A stretch of 64,000 bases of DNA, taken from the NCBI RefSeq assembly GCF_000716535.1, contig NZ_JNWV01000003.1, positions 186,001 through 250,000 of the forward strand. The letters are read 5' to 3'. How positions within the stretch are numbered: position 1 is the first letter of the stretch; each line of letters starts with the position of its first letter. The position numbers and the translations under genes were made by a program. The notes under the pieces are model-generated. The model did no database searches, had not been told where the DNA came from, and saw nothing but the letters and a program-made list of their open reading frames with translations. Positions 24,195 to 33,279 of this stretch are shown here, piece by piece. The stretch comes from Streptomyces flaveolus (GTDB taxonomy: Bacteria; Actinomycetota; Actinomycetes; Streptomycetales; Streptomycetaceae).

Positions 24195-26933
24195 ATGGTG
24201 CGACTGCCCGGCCGGCCCCTGTCTCGGCCGCCCCGATCTTTCGGGTACCCGCGCGCACCGCACAGCCCGCCGTCGGCGAACCGCGGCCCGGGCGGCAGCC
24301 GGCCGGGGGTGCTCCGGTCGGCGGTGACCGGTCGCAGCGTGGCCGGGCAGGTGTTCGTCCTGCAAGTGGTGATCGTGCTGCTGCTGGTCGTCTCGGCCGT
24401 GGTGGCCCAGGTGCTCCAGGTACGGCACGACAGCGACACCGAGGCGAGCAACCGTTCCCTGGCCGTGGCCGAGACGTTCGCCAACGCGCCCGGCACGGTC
24501 GCCGCCCTGCGCTCCCCGGACCCCACGGCCGTGCTCCAGCCGCGCGCGGAGGCGGCCCGCAAGGCGACCGGCGTGGACTTCATCGTCGTGATGAACACCG
24601 ACGGCATCCGCTACACGCATCCCAAGGCCGACCGCATCGGCAAGAAGTTCGTCGGGACGATCGCCCCGGCCGTGGCCGGCGGCACGGTCACCGAGCACAT
24701 CACCGGCACCATCGGCCCGCTGGTGCAGGTCGTGGTGCCGGTGAAGGACTCCGGTGGCCAGGTGGTGGGCCTGGTGGCGGCCGGAATCACCACCGCGCAC
24801 GTGGGCGGGGCCGCCGACCAGCAGCTCCCGCTGCTGCTCGCCGCCGCGGCCGCCGCGCTCGCGCTGGCGACCGCGGGCACGGCCCTGGTCAGCAGACGGC
24901 TGCTGCGCCAGACGCACGGCCTCGGGCCGTACGAGATGACGAGGATGTACGAGCACCACGACGCGGTGCTGCACGCGGTCCGGGAAGGCGTGCTGATCGT
25001 CGGCGGTGACGGCAGGCTGCTGCTCGCCAACGACGAGGCCCACCGGCTGCTGGACCTGCCGGCCGACGCCGAGCGGCGGCATGTGCTGGAGCTGGGCCTG
25101 GACGACGAGACGGCGGGACTGCTGGCCTCGGGGCGGATCGCCACCGACGAGGTGCACCTGGTCAAGGACCGGCTGCTGGCCATCAACCAGCGGCCCACGG
25201 ACCTGCGCGGCGGTCCGCCGGGCAGTGTCACCACGCTGCGCGACTCCACCGAGCTGCGCGCCCTGTCGGGCCGTGCGGAGGTGGCCCGGGAGCGGCTGAA
25301 CATGCTGTACGAGGCCGGGGTGGGCATCGGCACCAGCCTGGACGTCACCCGGACCGCGGAGGAGCTGGCCGAGCTGGCGGTGCCGCGGTTCGCGGACTTC
25401 GCGACGGTGGACCTGTTCGACGCGGTGCTGGGCGGTGAGGAGCCGCGGCCCGGGACGGCGCTGCGCCGCACGGCCTGCGCGGGGATACGCAAGGACGCCC
25501 CGCTGTATCCGCTCGGCGAGCGGATCCGGTTCGTGACCACCTCGCCGCAAGCGCGCGCCCTGACGACCGGGCAGTCGGTCGTGGTGCCGCGGCTGCGCGA
25601 CGAACCCGGCTGGCGGGCGCAGGATCTGGAGCGCACCGACCAGGTGCTGGCGTACGGCATCCACTCGCTGATCACCGTGCCGCTGCGGGCGGGCAATCTG
25701 GTGCTGGGCGTGGCGAACTTCTGGCGTGCGGAGAAGCCGCAGCCGTTCGACGCCGAGGAACTGGCCCTGGCGGAGGAGCTGGTGGCGCGGGCGGCGGTGT
25801 CGATCGACAACGCCCGCCGGTACACCCGTGAGCACAGCATGGCGGTCACCCTCCAGCGCAGCCTGCTGCCGCGCACCCTGCCCGAGCAGGGCGCCCTGGA
25901 CCTCGCCTACCGCTATCTGCCGGCCCAGTCGGGGGTGGGCGGCGACTGGTTCGACGTGCTGCCGCTGTCCGGCGCCCGGGTGGCCCTCGTCGTCGGGGAC
26001 GTCGTGGGTCACGGGCTGCACGCGGCGGCGACGATGGGACGGCTGCGTACGGCCGTGCACAACTTCTCCTCGCTGGACCTGCCGCCGGACGAACTCCTGG
26101 GCCTGCTGGACGAGCTGGTCGGCCGGCTGGACCAGGACGAGACCCCGGCGACGGGCGCGTCCGTGGTGACGGGCGCGACCTGTCTGTACGCGATCTACGA
26201 CCCGGTGTCCCGGCTGTGCTCGATGGCCCGGGCCGGCCATCCACCGCCCGCGCTGGTGCGGCCGGACGGCGGCGTGGAGTTCCTGGACGTGCCCGCGGGA
26301 CCGCCGCTGGGGCTGGGCGGGCTGCCGTTCGAGACGGCCGAGCTGGAACTGCCGGAGGACAGCCGGCTGGTGCTGTACACCGACGGTCTGGTGGAGGACC
26401 GGGAGCGGGACATCGACGAGGGGCTCGGCCTGCTGCGCGACGCGCTGCTCCGGGCGCCGGGTGGCTCCCCCGAGGACACCTGCCGTACCGTGCTGGACCG
26501 GCTGCCGGCCCGGCCGAGCGACGACGTGGCGCTGATCGTGGCCCGCACCCGGGTGCTGGGCGACGACCGGGTCGCGCAGTGGCAGGTGCCGTCCGATCCG
26601 GCGGCCGTGTCGGAGGTGCGGGCCTCGGTGACCCGGCGGCTGGCCGACTGGGGGCTGGACGAGCTGGCGTTCACGACGGAGCTGATCCTGAGCGAGCTGG
26701 TCACCAACGCCATCCGCTACGGGCGCGGCCCGATCGGGGTACGGCTGCTGCGCGACCGCACGCTGATCTGCGAGGTGTCCGACCGCAGCACGACCTCGCC
26801 GCATCTGCGGTACGCGGCGAGCACGGACGAGGGCGGCCGGGGCCTGTTCCTGGTCGCCCAGCTCGCCGAGCGCTGGGGCACCCGGTACACCCCGCACGGC
26901 AAGGTGATCTGGGCGGAGCAGCCGCTTCCCTGA
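24195..26933 (+). CDS. Membrane SpoIIE phosphatase/kinase with CitA-like sensor
   Basis: A 912-residue signalling protein. A transmembrane helix (about 50-75) is followed by an extracytoplasmic single-Cache domain of the CitA/DcuS type (GVDFIVVMNTDGIRYTHP, then VVPVKDSGGQVVGLVAAG), a second helix (about 210-235), PAS, GAF (about 380-545), a PP2C SpoIIE phosphatase (GVGGDWFDVL, GDVVGHGLHAA, LYTDGLVEDRE) and a C-terminal RsbW-like ATPase (about 790-905; N-box ELVTNAIRY, G-box DEGGRGLFLV). It thus joins an outside sensor to both phosphatase and anti-sigma kinase modules in one chain. ATG 24195 is preferred over 24150; TAGACA at 24182-24187 may be a -10 for a nearly leaderless transcript. Confidence 0.9.
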   Translation: MVRLPGRPLSRPPRSFGYPRAPHSPPSANRGPGGSRPGVLRSAVTGRSVAGQVFVLQVVIVLLLVVSAVVAQVLQVRHDSDTEASNRSLAVAETFANAPGTVAALRSPDPTAVLQPRAEAARKATGVDFIVVMNTDGIRYTHPKADRIGKKFVGTIAPAVAGGTVTEHITGTIGPLVQVVVPVKDSGGQVVGLVAAGITTAHVGGAADQQLPLLLAAAAAALALATAGTALVSRRLLRQTHGLGPYEMTRMYEHHDAVLHAVREGVLIVGGDGRLLLANDEAHRLLDLPADAERRHVLELGLDDETAGLLASGRIATDEVHLVKDRLLAINQRPTDLRGGPPGSVTTLRDSTELRALSGRAEVARERLNMLYEAGVGIGTSLDVTRTAEELAELAVPRFADFATVDLFDAVLGGEEPRPGTALRRTACAGIRKDAPLYPLGERIRFVTTSPQARALTTGQSVVVPRLRDEPGWRAQDLERTDQVLAYGIHSLITVPLRAGNLVLGVANFWRAEKPQPFDAEELALAEELVARAAVSIDNARRYTREHSMAVTLQRSLLPRTLPEQGALDLAYRYLPAQSGVGGDWFDVLPLSGARVALVVGDVVGHGLHAAATMGRLRTAVHNFSSLDLPPDELLGLLDELVGRLDQDETPATGASVVTGATCLYAIYDPVSRLCSMARAGHPPPALVRPDGGVEFLDVPAGPPLGLGGLPFETAELELPEDSRLVLYTDGLVEDRERDIDEGLGLLRDALLRAPGGSPEDTCRTVLDRLPARPSDDVALIVARTRVLGDDRVAQWQVPSDPAAVSEVRASVTRRLADWGLDELAFTTELILSELVTNAIRYGRGPIGVRLLRDRTLICEVSDRSTTSPHLRYAASTDEGGRGLFLVAQLAERWGTRYTPHGKVIWAEQPLP

Positions 26934-26982
26934 CTGTGCGGGGCGCGGGGAAATCGTTTGAGGACCTGTCGGCCGGCGGGTG

Positions 26983-28323
26983 ATGATCTCCGGCATGTTC
27001 TCACGCAGGAATCGCCGCGCCGCCCGGCCCACGACCCCCGCGCTCCGCGCCGCCTGGGAAACCCTGGACGCCGGGGATGTGCCCGGCGCGCTGCGGCAGG
27101 TGCGGGCGGCCGGGGAGGATCAGCCGCTCGGTGAGGTGGCCCTGGTGGTGGGGCGGGCGGCGGGCTCGGCCGGGTTCGACGACCTCGCCGACGCCTCGGC
27201 CGCGCTGGCCGCCGCCCGTGAAGATCCGCGGGCCCTCTACGACTTCGGGTACGCGTGCGTCGAACGCGGGGTGTCCGATCTGGCGATTCCCGCCCTGCGC
27301 GCGGCCCTCGGCCTGAGCGGTGGGGCACTGCCGGTGCTGCGGGAGCTGGTGTCCGCGTACGAGGACGGGGGCCGGCACCGGGAGGCGGTGGCCGAACTGG
27401 CCCGCCACGAGGACCGTTTCGCGCACTGGCCGGACCGTTATCTGCTGGTGTACAACGCGGTGATGGCGGGCGATCTGGAGGTGGCGCGGCGTCAGCACGC
27501 CCTGCTGCCCGACCCGGAGGACGAGCGGTGGCGGCCGGCGCGGGAGCGGCTGGACCGGATGCTCGCCCGGGCCGCCGACGCCGAGCGGGCGGGCCGGCTC
27601 GACACGGCCGATCTGCGGGGCTGGCAGTACGTGCTCGGCGGCACGGTCCTCGGCACGCTGTCCCCGTGGGGCTACGACTCGGGCATGAACGGCCGCTACG
27701 CCTTGCTGCAGGACACCCCGGACCAGTGTCTGCGCGGCCTGCTGCGGCTGCGGGACCTGCTGGCGGCCACCGGGGCACGGCCGCGCTCGGTGTCGCTGCT
27801 GCCGGACCGGGACTCGCGGATCCTCGGGCTGGCCGCGGCGGAGGTGCTGGGCCTGCCGGCGGAGCCGTTCGTCCCGGGCCGGGCGGACACGGTGGTCGTG
27901 GCGTACGACCTCGACGGGCTCGCGGCGCGCGACGGCGGGCCGGAGCTGATCGGGGAGCTGTTCGAGCGAGCCCCGGGGCAGGTGCTGCACGCGCAGGCGT
28001 GCTGCTGGACCGACCCACCCGCGGTCACCCCGGACAGCGCCGCCCTGCTGCACCAGTCGGTGATGGCGCCGTGGGGTGAGGGGCTGCGTCTGGGAGCGGA
28101 CGGCGGGGTCGAGCGGGGCCCGGCGGACGACCGCCCGGAGGCGGAGATCGCCGCCGGGATCACGGCTGCGGACCCGACGCCCGATCCCGGGGACGGCGAC
28201 GGCCCGGCGGACGGCGACACGGAGTTCGCCGCGTTCGCCACGGCCGTGCGGGGCACGTGGCTGCGCGGCGATCGGGCGCGTGTGCGGTCCGCCGGGCCGG
28301 TCCCGGGTTCCCGTTTCGCCTGA
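26983..28323 (+). CDS. TPR-like protein of unknown function
   Basis: A 446-residue soluble protein. The first 210 residues have helical-repeat features of the tetratricopeptide type (AWETLDAGDVPGALRQVRAAG, YDFGYACVERGVSDLAIPALRAAL, VSAYEDGGRHREAVAELARHE). The second half contains WQYVLGGTVLGTLSPWGYDSGMNGRYA and a Rossmann-like pattern (VSLLPDRDSRILGLAAAEVLGLP). The end is acidic and disordered. I do not recognise the family. It starts 49 bp after the SpoIIE gene on the same strand. ATG codons at 26983 and 26995 are both possible; neither has an ideal ribosome-binding site. Confidence 0.75.
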   Translation: MISGMFSRRNRRAARPTTPALRAAWETLDAGDVPGALRQVRAAGEDQPLGEVALVVGRAAGSAGFDDLADASAALAAAREDPRALYDFGYACVERGVSDLAIPALRAALGLSGGALPVLRELVSAYEDGGRHREAVAELARHEDRFAHWPDRYLLVYNAVMAGDLEVARRQHALLPDPEDERWRPARERLDRMLARAADAERAGRLDTADLRGWQYVLGGTVLGTLSPWGYDSGMNGRYALLQDTPDQCLRGLLRLRDLLAATGARPRSVSLLPDRDSRILGLAAAEVLGLPAEPFVPGRADTVVVAYDLDGLAARDGGPELIGELFERAPGQVLHAQACCWTDPPAVTPDSAALLHQSVMAPWGEGLRLGADGGVERGPADDRPEAEIAAGITAADPTPDPGDGDGPADGDTEFAAFATAVRGTWLRGDRARVRSAGPVPGSRFA

Positions 28324-28326
28324 GCT

Positions 28327-28345
28327 CGGCGGCGGTCAGCCGCCG
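28327..28345. terminator. Bidirectional terminator between convergent genes
   Basis: CGGCGGC (28327-28333) and GCCGCCG (28339-28345) form a 7-bp stem with a five-base loop, placed where the TPR-like gene and the small helical gene converge. It overlaps the last codons of the latter. Confidence 0.5.
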
Positions 28346-28572
28346 TTGAGCCGTGAGCGCAGCAGCTGCTTGCCCAGCTCGGCGCCCTTGCGGCTGTCGG
28401 ACTGTGCCTTGCGGAAGAGCTCCACGACCTCGTTGTCCTTGTCGCGCTCGGCGTCCTGGATGTACTGCTCCAGGCGCAGGGCGTTGCTCAGGCACGCCTC
28501 GACGTACCAGATCAGGTTGTAGTCCTTGTCGCGGGTGCCGGTGACGTCGCCGGTCTCGCTGGTGCTGGTCAT
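28336..28572 (-). CDS. Small all-helical conserved protein
   Basis: A 78-residue protein with a short disordered start (MTSTSETGDVTG) and one long predicted helical hairpin: YNLIWYVEACLSNALRLEQY followed by ELFRKAQSDSRKGAELGKQLL. It has an even charge pattern and no signal or membrane segment. The start ATG 28572 follows GAAGGAGGAG, a very strong ribosome-binding site, suggesting high expression. Similar small proteins occur in many Streptomyces genomes but I know of no function. Confidence 0.8.
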   Translation of the reverse strand: MTSTSETGDVTGTRDKDYNLIWYVEACLSNALRLEQYIQDAERDKDNEVVELFRKAQSDSRKGAELGKQLLRSRLNGG

Positions 28573-28670
28573 CCGGGGTCTCCTCCTTCTGTCGACCCTG
28601 TGCGGATTCCGCTTGCCGTGACCCCGGGTACCCGTGCGACCTGCGGGCACACCGGCCGATCGGACCGTCC

Positions 28671-30176
28671 CTACTCGTCGATCACGGCGCCGAAGCGGGC
28701 GCCGTGGGCGGTGCCGCCGAGCGCCGCGGCGCCGTAGGACCAGGAGCCGTCGGCGAGCAGCCCGCCGCCGCTCGCGGGCAGCAGCCAGACCGCGCCGTCG
28801 CCGGCGTTCTCGGCGGGCGCGGCGGCCACCAGCTCGGCGCAGCCGTCGCCGTCGGTGTCGGCGAGCCGCACCTGGGCGCCCCAGGCGTCGTCGGCCTCGG
28901 CCGTGCCGGGGACACCCCGGGTGTTCTGGTCGAAGGACTGGGCGCCGCTGCCGGTGAGACCGGTGCGGGAGCCGCGCAGCAGCCAGACGGCGCCGGCGTC
29001 GGCGACGGTGCCGATGTCCTCACCGGGCGCGCCGACGGCCACGTCCGCGTGGCCGTCGCCGTTCACGTCGGCCACGGACAGGTCGGCGCCCCACGCGTCG
29101 CCGTCCTCGGCGGTGCCGGGGACGCCCGGGGAGTTCTGCGACCACCACTGCGGGGCGGTGCCGGGGCCCTGGGTGCCGGCCGGGCCGTCGTCGCCGCCGT
29201 AGTAGACGGCGACCAGGCCGCCGGGTGCGTCGGCGTCGCCGGTGGCCTCGTCGGCGGCGCTGAGCTGGCCCACCACGAGGTCGTCGTAGCCGTCGCGGTC
29301 GATGTCGCCGGAGGCGGAGCCGAGGCCGCCGTGCAGGTCCCGCCGGTAGGCGAGGCCGTCGGGGCCGCCCGCGTAGTACGCCGACCAGCCCTTGGTGTAG
29401 TCGTCGTCGGGGCTGTAGCCGGAGACGACGAGGTCGGCGAAGCCGTTGTGGTCGTAGTCGCCGGTGGTGACGTAGCCGGGCTGGAGCCGGTGGCCGGTGG
29501 AGTGCGGGGCACCGACCTGGCGCAGGATGCCGGCGTGCCAGGTGAAGACGTTGAGGCCGACCTCCTGGTCGACCACCACGAGCTGGTCGGAGTCGATGTC
29601 GCCGGTGAAGCGGGCGGCGGCCACCGACAGTCCGAAGCGGGCGCCGACGGCGGGCTTCGCGGCGGTGACGGAGGCGTTCTGCTCCGCGCCGAGGCCGTCC
29701 TTCGAGCCGTACAGGACGGTGACCCGGCCCGCGTCGGCTACGGTGCCCTCGTCCTCGCCGGGCGCGCCGATCACCGCGTCGTCGTAGCCGTCGCCGTCCA
29801 GGTCGCCGGTGGCGACGGCCTGCCCGAAGTCGTCCCAGGCCTCGGAGCCGCCGGGCACGCCCTCGGTGGACTGGCTGATGACCTGGACCCGGCCCCTGGG
29901 GACGGTGGTGTTGGTGCCGATGCCGTTCGGGGCGCCGTACTGCACGGTGACGTAGCCGGCGCCCTCCTTGCCGTCGACGGTGCCCTCGGGGACGCCGGTG
30001 AGCAGGTCGGTGTAGCCGTCGCCGTCGAAGTCGCTGTTGCGGTCGGCCGCCGAGGTGCCGCCGGGTACGCCCGCGAACGCGGCCGGGGCGGCGAGGATGC
30101 CGGCCGAGGCCAGCAGCAGGAAGGAGGCCGCGGCGACGGCGGCGGAGCCTGCGGTGCGTCGGGTGATGCTGGTCAT
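28671..30176 (-). CDS. Secreted FG-GAP/VCBS repeat protein
   Basis: A 501-residue exported protein. The signal peptide (SITRRTAGSAAVAAASFLLLASAGILAAPAAFAG, split here in description) ends near residue 35. The mature part is an integrin-alpha-like beta-propeller of FG-GAP repeats with at least six calcium-binding loops: DFDGDGYTD, DLDGDGYDD, DYDHNGFAD, DIDRDGYDD, DVNGDGHAD and DTDGDGCAE. Between them are the matching VAVGAPGED and VTVLYGS strands. Such proteins act outside the cell in adhesion or matrix binding, sometimes as enzyme modules, but no catalytic domain is present. AAGGGAC precedes the ATG. It follows the GH15 gene on the same strand by 154 bp. Confidence 0.9.
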   Translation of the reverse strand: MTSITRRTAGSAAVAAASFLLLASAGILAAPAAFAGVPGGTSAADRNSDFDGDGYTDLLTGVPEGTVDGKEGAGYVTVQYGAPNGIGTNTTVPRGRVQVISQSTEGVPGGSEAWDDFGQAVATGDLDGDGYDDAVIGAPGEDEGTVADAGRVTVLYGSKDGLGAEQNASVTAAKPAVGARFGLSVAAARFTGDIDSDQLVVVDQEVGLNVFTWHAGILRQVGAPHSTGHRLQPGYVTTGDYDHNGFADLVVSGYSPDDDYTKGWSAYYAGGPDGLAYRRDLHGGLGSASGDIDRDGYDDLVVGQLSAADEATGDADAPGGLVAVYYGGDDGPAGTQGPGTAPQWWSQNSPGVPGTAEDGDAWGADLSVADVNGDGHADVAVGAPGEDIGTVADAGAVWLLRGSRTGLTGSGAQSFDQNTRGVPGTAEADDAWGAQVRLADTDGDGCAELVAAAPAENAGDGAVWLLPASGGGLLADGSWSYGAAALGGTAHGARFGAVIDE

Positions 30177-30286
30177 GTCCCTTACCCCCGAGGGTGATCG
30201 GTGTTCCGTCAGCCGGCTGGTCGGTGCCGGCGCATGGTTCGACCCGACGGGGGCGGGGGTGGTTGTGGCGCGCGGACGGGCTGTGA

Positions 30287-30311
30287 CACGGCGGTGACAG
30301 ACGTCGCCGTG
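30287..30311 (-). terminator. Probable terminator after the GH15 gene
   Basis: CACGGCG (30287-30293) and CGCCGTG (30305-30311) form a 7-bp stem with an 11-base loop, about 20 bases past the GH15 stop. Confidence 0.45.
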
Positions 30312-30330
30312 CCGGGACGCGCGGGCGGCG

Positions 30331-32169
30331 TCAGCCGAGGGCGCGGTCCAGGTTGAACGCGGCGCTGATGAGGGACAGGTGGGTGAACGCCTGCGGGAAG
30401 TTGCCCTGTTGCTCGCCGGTGCGGCCGATCTCCTCGGCGTACAGGCCGAGGTGGTTGGCGTAGGTGAGCATCTTCTCGAAGGCCAGCCGGGCCTCGTCGA
30501 GCCGGCCGGCCCGGACGAGCGCCTCGACGTACCAGAACGAGCAGATGGAGAAGGTTCCTTCGTCACCGCGGAGTCCGTCGGGGCTGGCCTGCGGGTCGTA
30601 GCGGTAGACGAGCGAGTCGGAGACGAGGTCCTCGGTCAGGGCGTCCAGGGTGGACAGCCACTTGGGGTCGGTGGGGGCGATGAACTTGGCGAGCGGCATC
30701 ATCAGCAGGGACGCGTCCAGGACGTCGCCGCCCTCGTACTGCACGAAGGCGCCCCGGCGCTCGGACCAGCCGCGTTCCATGATCCGGCGGTAGATGGTGT
30801 CACGGGCCTGGCGCCAGCGGCGGTGGTCGGCGGGCAGGCCGCGGTGGGTGGCCAGGCGGATGGCCCGCTCGATGGCGACCCAGCACATCAGCCGCGAGTA
30901 CGTGAAGTTCTTGCGCCCGCCACGGGTCTCCCACACGCCCTCGTCGGGCTGGTCCCAGTGGTCGCACACCCAGTCGACCAGGCTGCACACGTCGTCCCAC
31001 TGGCCGCTGGAGATGGGCTGGGCCCACTTGTCGTAGAGGTAGATGGAGTCGATCAGGTCGCCGTAGATGTCGAGCTGGAGCTGGCCGCCGGCGGCGTTGC
31101 CGACCCGGACCGGGGCGGAGCCCAGGTGGCCCTCCAGGTGCGGCAGTTCGCGTTCGGGCAGCTCGGTGCGGCCGTCGATGCCGTACATGATCTGGAGCGG
31201 GTCGGGGCCGTCGCCGCAGCCGGGGCTGATGTGCGTGGTCAGGAACCGCATGAACGCCTCGGCCTCGCCGGCGAAGCCGAGCCGCAGCAGCGCGTAGACG
31301 GCGAAGGCGGCGTCGCGCACCCACACGTACCGGTAGTCCCAGTTGCGCTCGCCGCCGAGCTGCTCGGGCAGGCTGGTGGTGGGGGCGGCGACGATGGCGC
31401 CGGTGGGGGCGTAGGTGAGGAGCTTCAGGGTGAGCGCGGAGCGGTGCACCATCTCGCGCCAGCGGCCCCGGTAGCGGGACTGGTGCAGCCAGCGCCGCCA
31501 GTAGGCGACCGTGGCGTTGAACTGGTGCTCCGCCTCGGCGTGGGCGCAGCCGCGCGGGGACACCTCGCCGTCGACCTGGTCGAGGGCGAACACGGCGGAC
31601 TCGCCCTCGCCGAGCTTGAAGTCGGCGCGCGCGTCCCGCCCGTCGCACTCCAGGGCGACGGTCGAGGTGAGCGACAGCGACTGGGCGGGCGACTCGAACA
31701 CGACCATGCCGTCCACGGGGCGCAGGGTGTGCGGGGCGGCGCCGTAGTCGAAGCGGGGGGCGACCAGCAGCCGGAAGGGGACGGTGCCGCGGACGCACAC
31801 CACGCGCCGGATCAGCCGGTGCCGGCCCACGTCCCCGGGCTCCTCGCCGACGATCGGCATGAAGTCCTGCACCTCGCCGACGCCGTCCTCGGTGAAGAAC
31901 CGGGTGATCAGCACGTTGGTGTCGGGGAAGTAGAACTGCTTGGTGCGGGCCGGCACGGCGGCGGCCAGCTCGAAGCGGCCGCCGCGCTCGGCGTCGAGGA
32001 TCGCCGCGAAGACGCTCGGGGAGTCGAAGGCCGGGCAGCAGTACCAGTCGATCGTGCCGTTGCTGCCGACCAGGGCCACCGTGCGCAGGTCGCCGATGAG
32101 TCCGTGCTCGGCGATGGGCAGGTAGCGGGGGCTGCGGGGTCCGTCCCCGTGGAACGGCGAATCGGCCAT
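30331..32169 (-). CDS. Glycoside hydrolase family 15 (glucoamylase/trehalase-like)
   Basis: A 612-residue cytoplasmic enzyme of the two-domain bacterial GH15 type: an N-terminal beta-domain ([28 protein letters not shown]) and an (alpha/alpha)6 barrel. Catalytic-barrel hallmarks are [34 protein letters not shown] with the general acid Glu, and the closing [13 protein letters not shown] with the second Glu region. In actinobacteria members hydrolyse trehalose or alpha-glucans; the sequence alone does not decide which. GGGAGG lies five bases before the ATG. Upstream is a GCGAGT-type dyad (32221-32233) that may be an operator. Confidence 0.92.
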   Translation of the reverse strand: MADSPFHGDGPRSPRYLPIAEHGLIGDLRTVALVGSNGTIDWYCCPAFDSPSVFAAILDAERGGRFELAAAVPARTKQFYFPDTNVLITRFFTEDGVGEVQDFMPIVGEEPGDVGRHRLIRRVVCVRGTVPFRLLVAPRFDYGAAPHTLRPVDGMVVFESPAQSLSLTSTVALECDGRDARADFKLGEGESAVFALDQVDGEVSPRGCAHAEAEHQFNATVAYWRRWLHQSRYRGRWREMVHRSALTLKLLTYAPTGAIVAAPTTSLPEQLGGERNWDYRYVWVRDAAFAVYALLRLGFAGEAEAFMRFLTTHISPGCGDGPDPLQIMYGIDGRTELPERELPHLEGHLGSAPVRVGNAAGGQLQLDIYGDLIDSIYLYDKWAQPISSGQWDDVCSLVDWVCDHWDQPDEGVWETRGGRKNFTYSRLMCWVAIERAIRLATHRGLPADHRRWRQARDTIYRRIMERGWSERRGAFVQYEGGDVLDASLLMMPLAKFIAPTDPKWLSTLDALTEDLVSDSLVYRYDPQASPDGLRGDEGTFSICSFWYVEALVRAGRLDEARLAFEKMLTYANHLGLYAEEIGRTGEQQGNFPQAFTHLSLISAAFNLDRALG

Positions 32170-32220
32170 CTGCGGCCTCCCGGGGCGATATGCGACTGAT
32201 GCGAGTCTTTTCCACTTTAG

Positions 32221-32233
32221 GCGAGTGACTCGC
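32221..32233. promoter_or_regulatory. 13-bp dyad upstream of the GH15 gene
   Basis: GCGAGTGACTCGC is a perfect inverted repeat with one central base. A half-site copy (GATGCGAGTC) lies at about 32197-32206. It stands about 52 bases before the GH15 start in a patch with TTTTCCACTTTA, likely the promoter. Confidence 0.45.
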
Positions 32234-32373
32234 GGTCGCGTGGGCAGGAACTCCTCACCCGCTCCCTGGGCGCTTCCGGATGCAGGAGGCGCCAGGGAGG
32301 GCAATGGTGAAAGTGTGCCCCGTTCGAAGGGCACCGGCACGGATGCGGTCATCCGGACCGAGGAGGAGGCATC

Positions 32374-32580
32374 ATGTCGACATCCACACCCGAAGAGTCC
32401 CGTTCGTCGGACGACGTCTGCACCCCGGACGCCCTGCTCCACTCCGCGCCCGCACAGGACGTCACCCCTGAGGACCTGGTGATGGCGGCGGGCAGGGACG
32501 TCACACCGAAGACCCTCGACTGGGCGCGTCGCAAGCTGGAGTCGGAGGGCACGGCGGCCATCGAGAAGCTGCTGCCCTAG
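32374..32580 (+). CDS. Small acidic conserved protein
   Basis: A 68-residue protein with a disordered Ser/Glu-rich start and a helical C-terminal half (EDLVMAAGRDVTPKTLDWARRKLESEGTAAIEKLLP, only part shown by positions 32-68). AGGAGG lies four bases before the ATG at 32374. Third codon positions are nearly all G/C, so it is a real gene. No signal peptide, no known domain recognised. It has its own strong terminator, so it is a single-gene transcript. Confidence 0.78.
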   Translation: MSTSTPEESRSSDDVCTPDALLHSAPAQDVTPEDLVMAAGRDVTPKTLDWARRKLESEGTAAIEKLLP

Positions 32581-32615
32581 GGCGGTCCGGGGAGCACAGG
32601 AACACGAACGGGGAG

Positions 32616-32645
32616 ACCGGCCGGACGCGCGTGCGTCCGGCCGGT
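32616..32645 (+). terminator. Strong terminator after the 68-residue gene
   Basis: ACCGGCCGGACGC (32616-32628) and GCGTCCGGCCGGT (32633-32645) form a perfect 13-bp stem with loop GCGT, 36 bases past the stop. It probably also serves the convergent DUF5709 gene. Confidence 0.8.
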
Positions 32646-32707
32646 GGCCTGTGCGCGGTGCCACACGGAGGGCAACCGCCCGACTACGGCCCGTCGCTGA
32701 TCCCCGC

Positions 32708-33196
32708 TCACTCCGGCAGCCGGGTCTCGTCCGGTACGACGTGCATCGCCGCCTCCTCCGCCCCGGCCGCTCCGGCGTCGATGCCGACGTCCTCGGCGAT
32801 CTCCTCCTTGGTGGTGTCGGCGTGGGCACCCTCGTCCGGGGCGACCAGCCGGCCCGCGCGGGTCGCGCCGGCCTCGGGGTCGACCGGCTCTCCCTCCCCG
32901 CCGGGCAGGTCGCCGATCTCGTCGCCGGCCGGCGGGGTCACATCGGGGACCTCCTGGCCGAGCCGTTCGTCCAGGCTCTCCCCCTCGTGCTGCTCGGCGG
33001 CGGTGGTCCCGTACTTGGTGACGCCGAGGGGCCGCTCGGGCGGGGAGTAGCCCTCGTCGAGCATGTCGTCGTAGGAGCGCTCGCCGACCGCGTCCTGCAG
33101 GTCCAGGGGCCCGGCGTCCTCCTGTTCCTCGTTGCTGCCCGTGGGCTGGTAGGCGTCGTCCGCCATGGGGCTCTGCTCGGACTGCTGGTCGCTCAT
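32708..33196 (-). CDS. DUF5709 protein
   Basis: A 162-residue, strongly acidic, probably flexible protein of the actinomycete DUF5709 family. The family core is SYDDMLDEGYSPPERPLGVTKYGTTAAEQ followed by GESLDERLGQEVPDV, covering about residues 41-85 (quoted here in pieces). No signal peptide, membrane helix or catalytic motif is visible, and the function is unknown. The start ATG follows AAGGAGG at good spacing. It lies downstream of the NicoT gene on the same strand, 83 bp apart. Confidence 0.85.
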   Translation of the reverse strand: MSDQQSEQSPMADDAYQPTGSNEEQEDAGPLDLQDAVGERSYDDMLDEGYSPPERPLGVTKYGTTAAEQHEGESLDERLGQEVPDVTPPAGDEIGDLPGGEGEPVDPEAGATRAGRLVAPDEGAHADTTKEEIAEDVGIDAGAAGAEEAAMHVVPDETRLPE

Positions 33197-33279
33197 GGTC
33201 GCCTCCTTGGGGTTCGCGGGGCGGTCCTGGTCCGCGTTTCCCGTGACCGGATCATTAACCCCGCCGGCGCCCGGACAGA

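Noticed and set aside
20117..24607. Single 1496-codon minus-strand frame
   Set aside because: Most of it is the antisense of the SpoIIE gene; only the part below 21337 has protein-like sequence, a start codon and a ribosome-binding site.
23508..27032. Long minus-strand frame opposite the second SpoIIE gene
   Set aside because: Composition is Arg/Gln/His-rich as expected for antisense of a GC-rich gene; no domain and strong domains on the plus strand.
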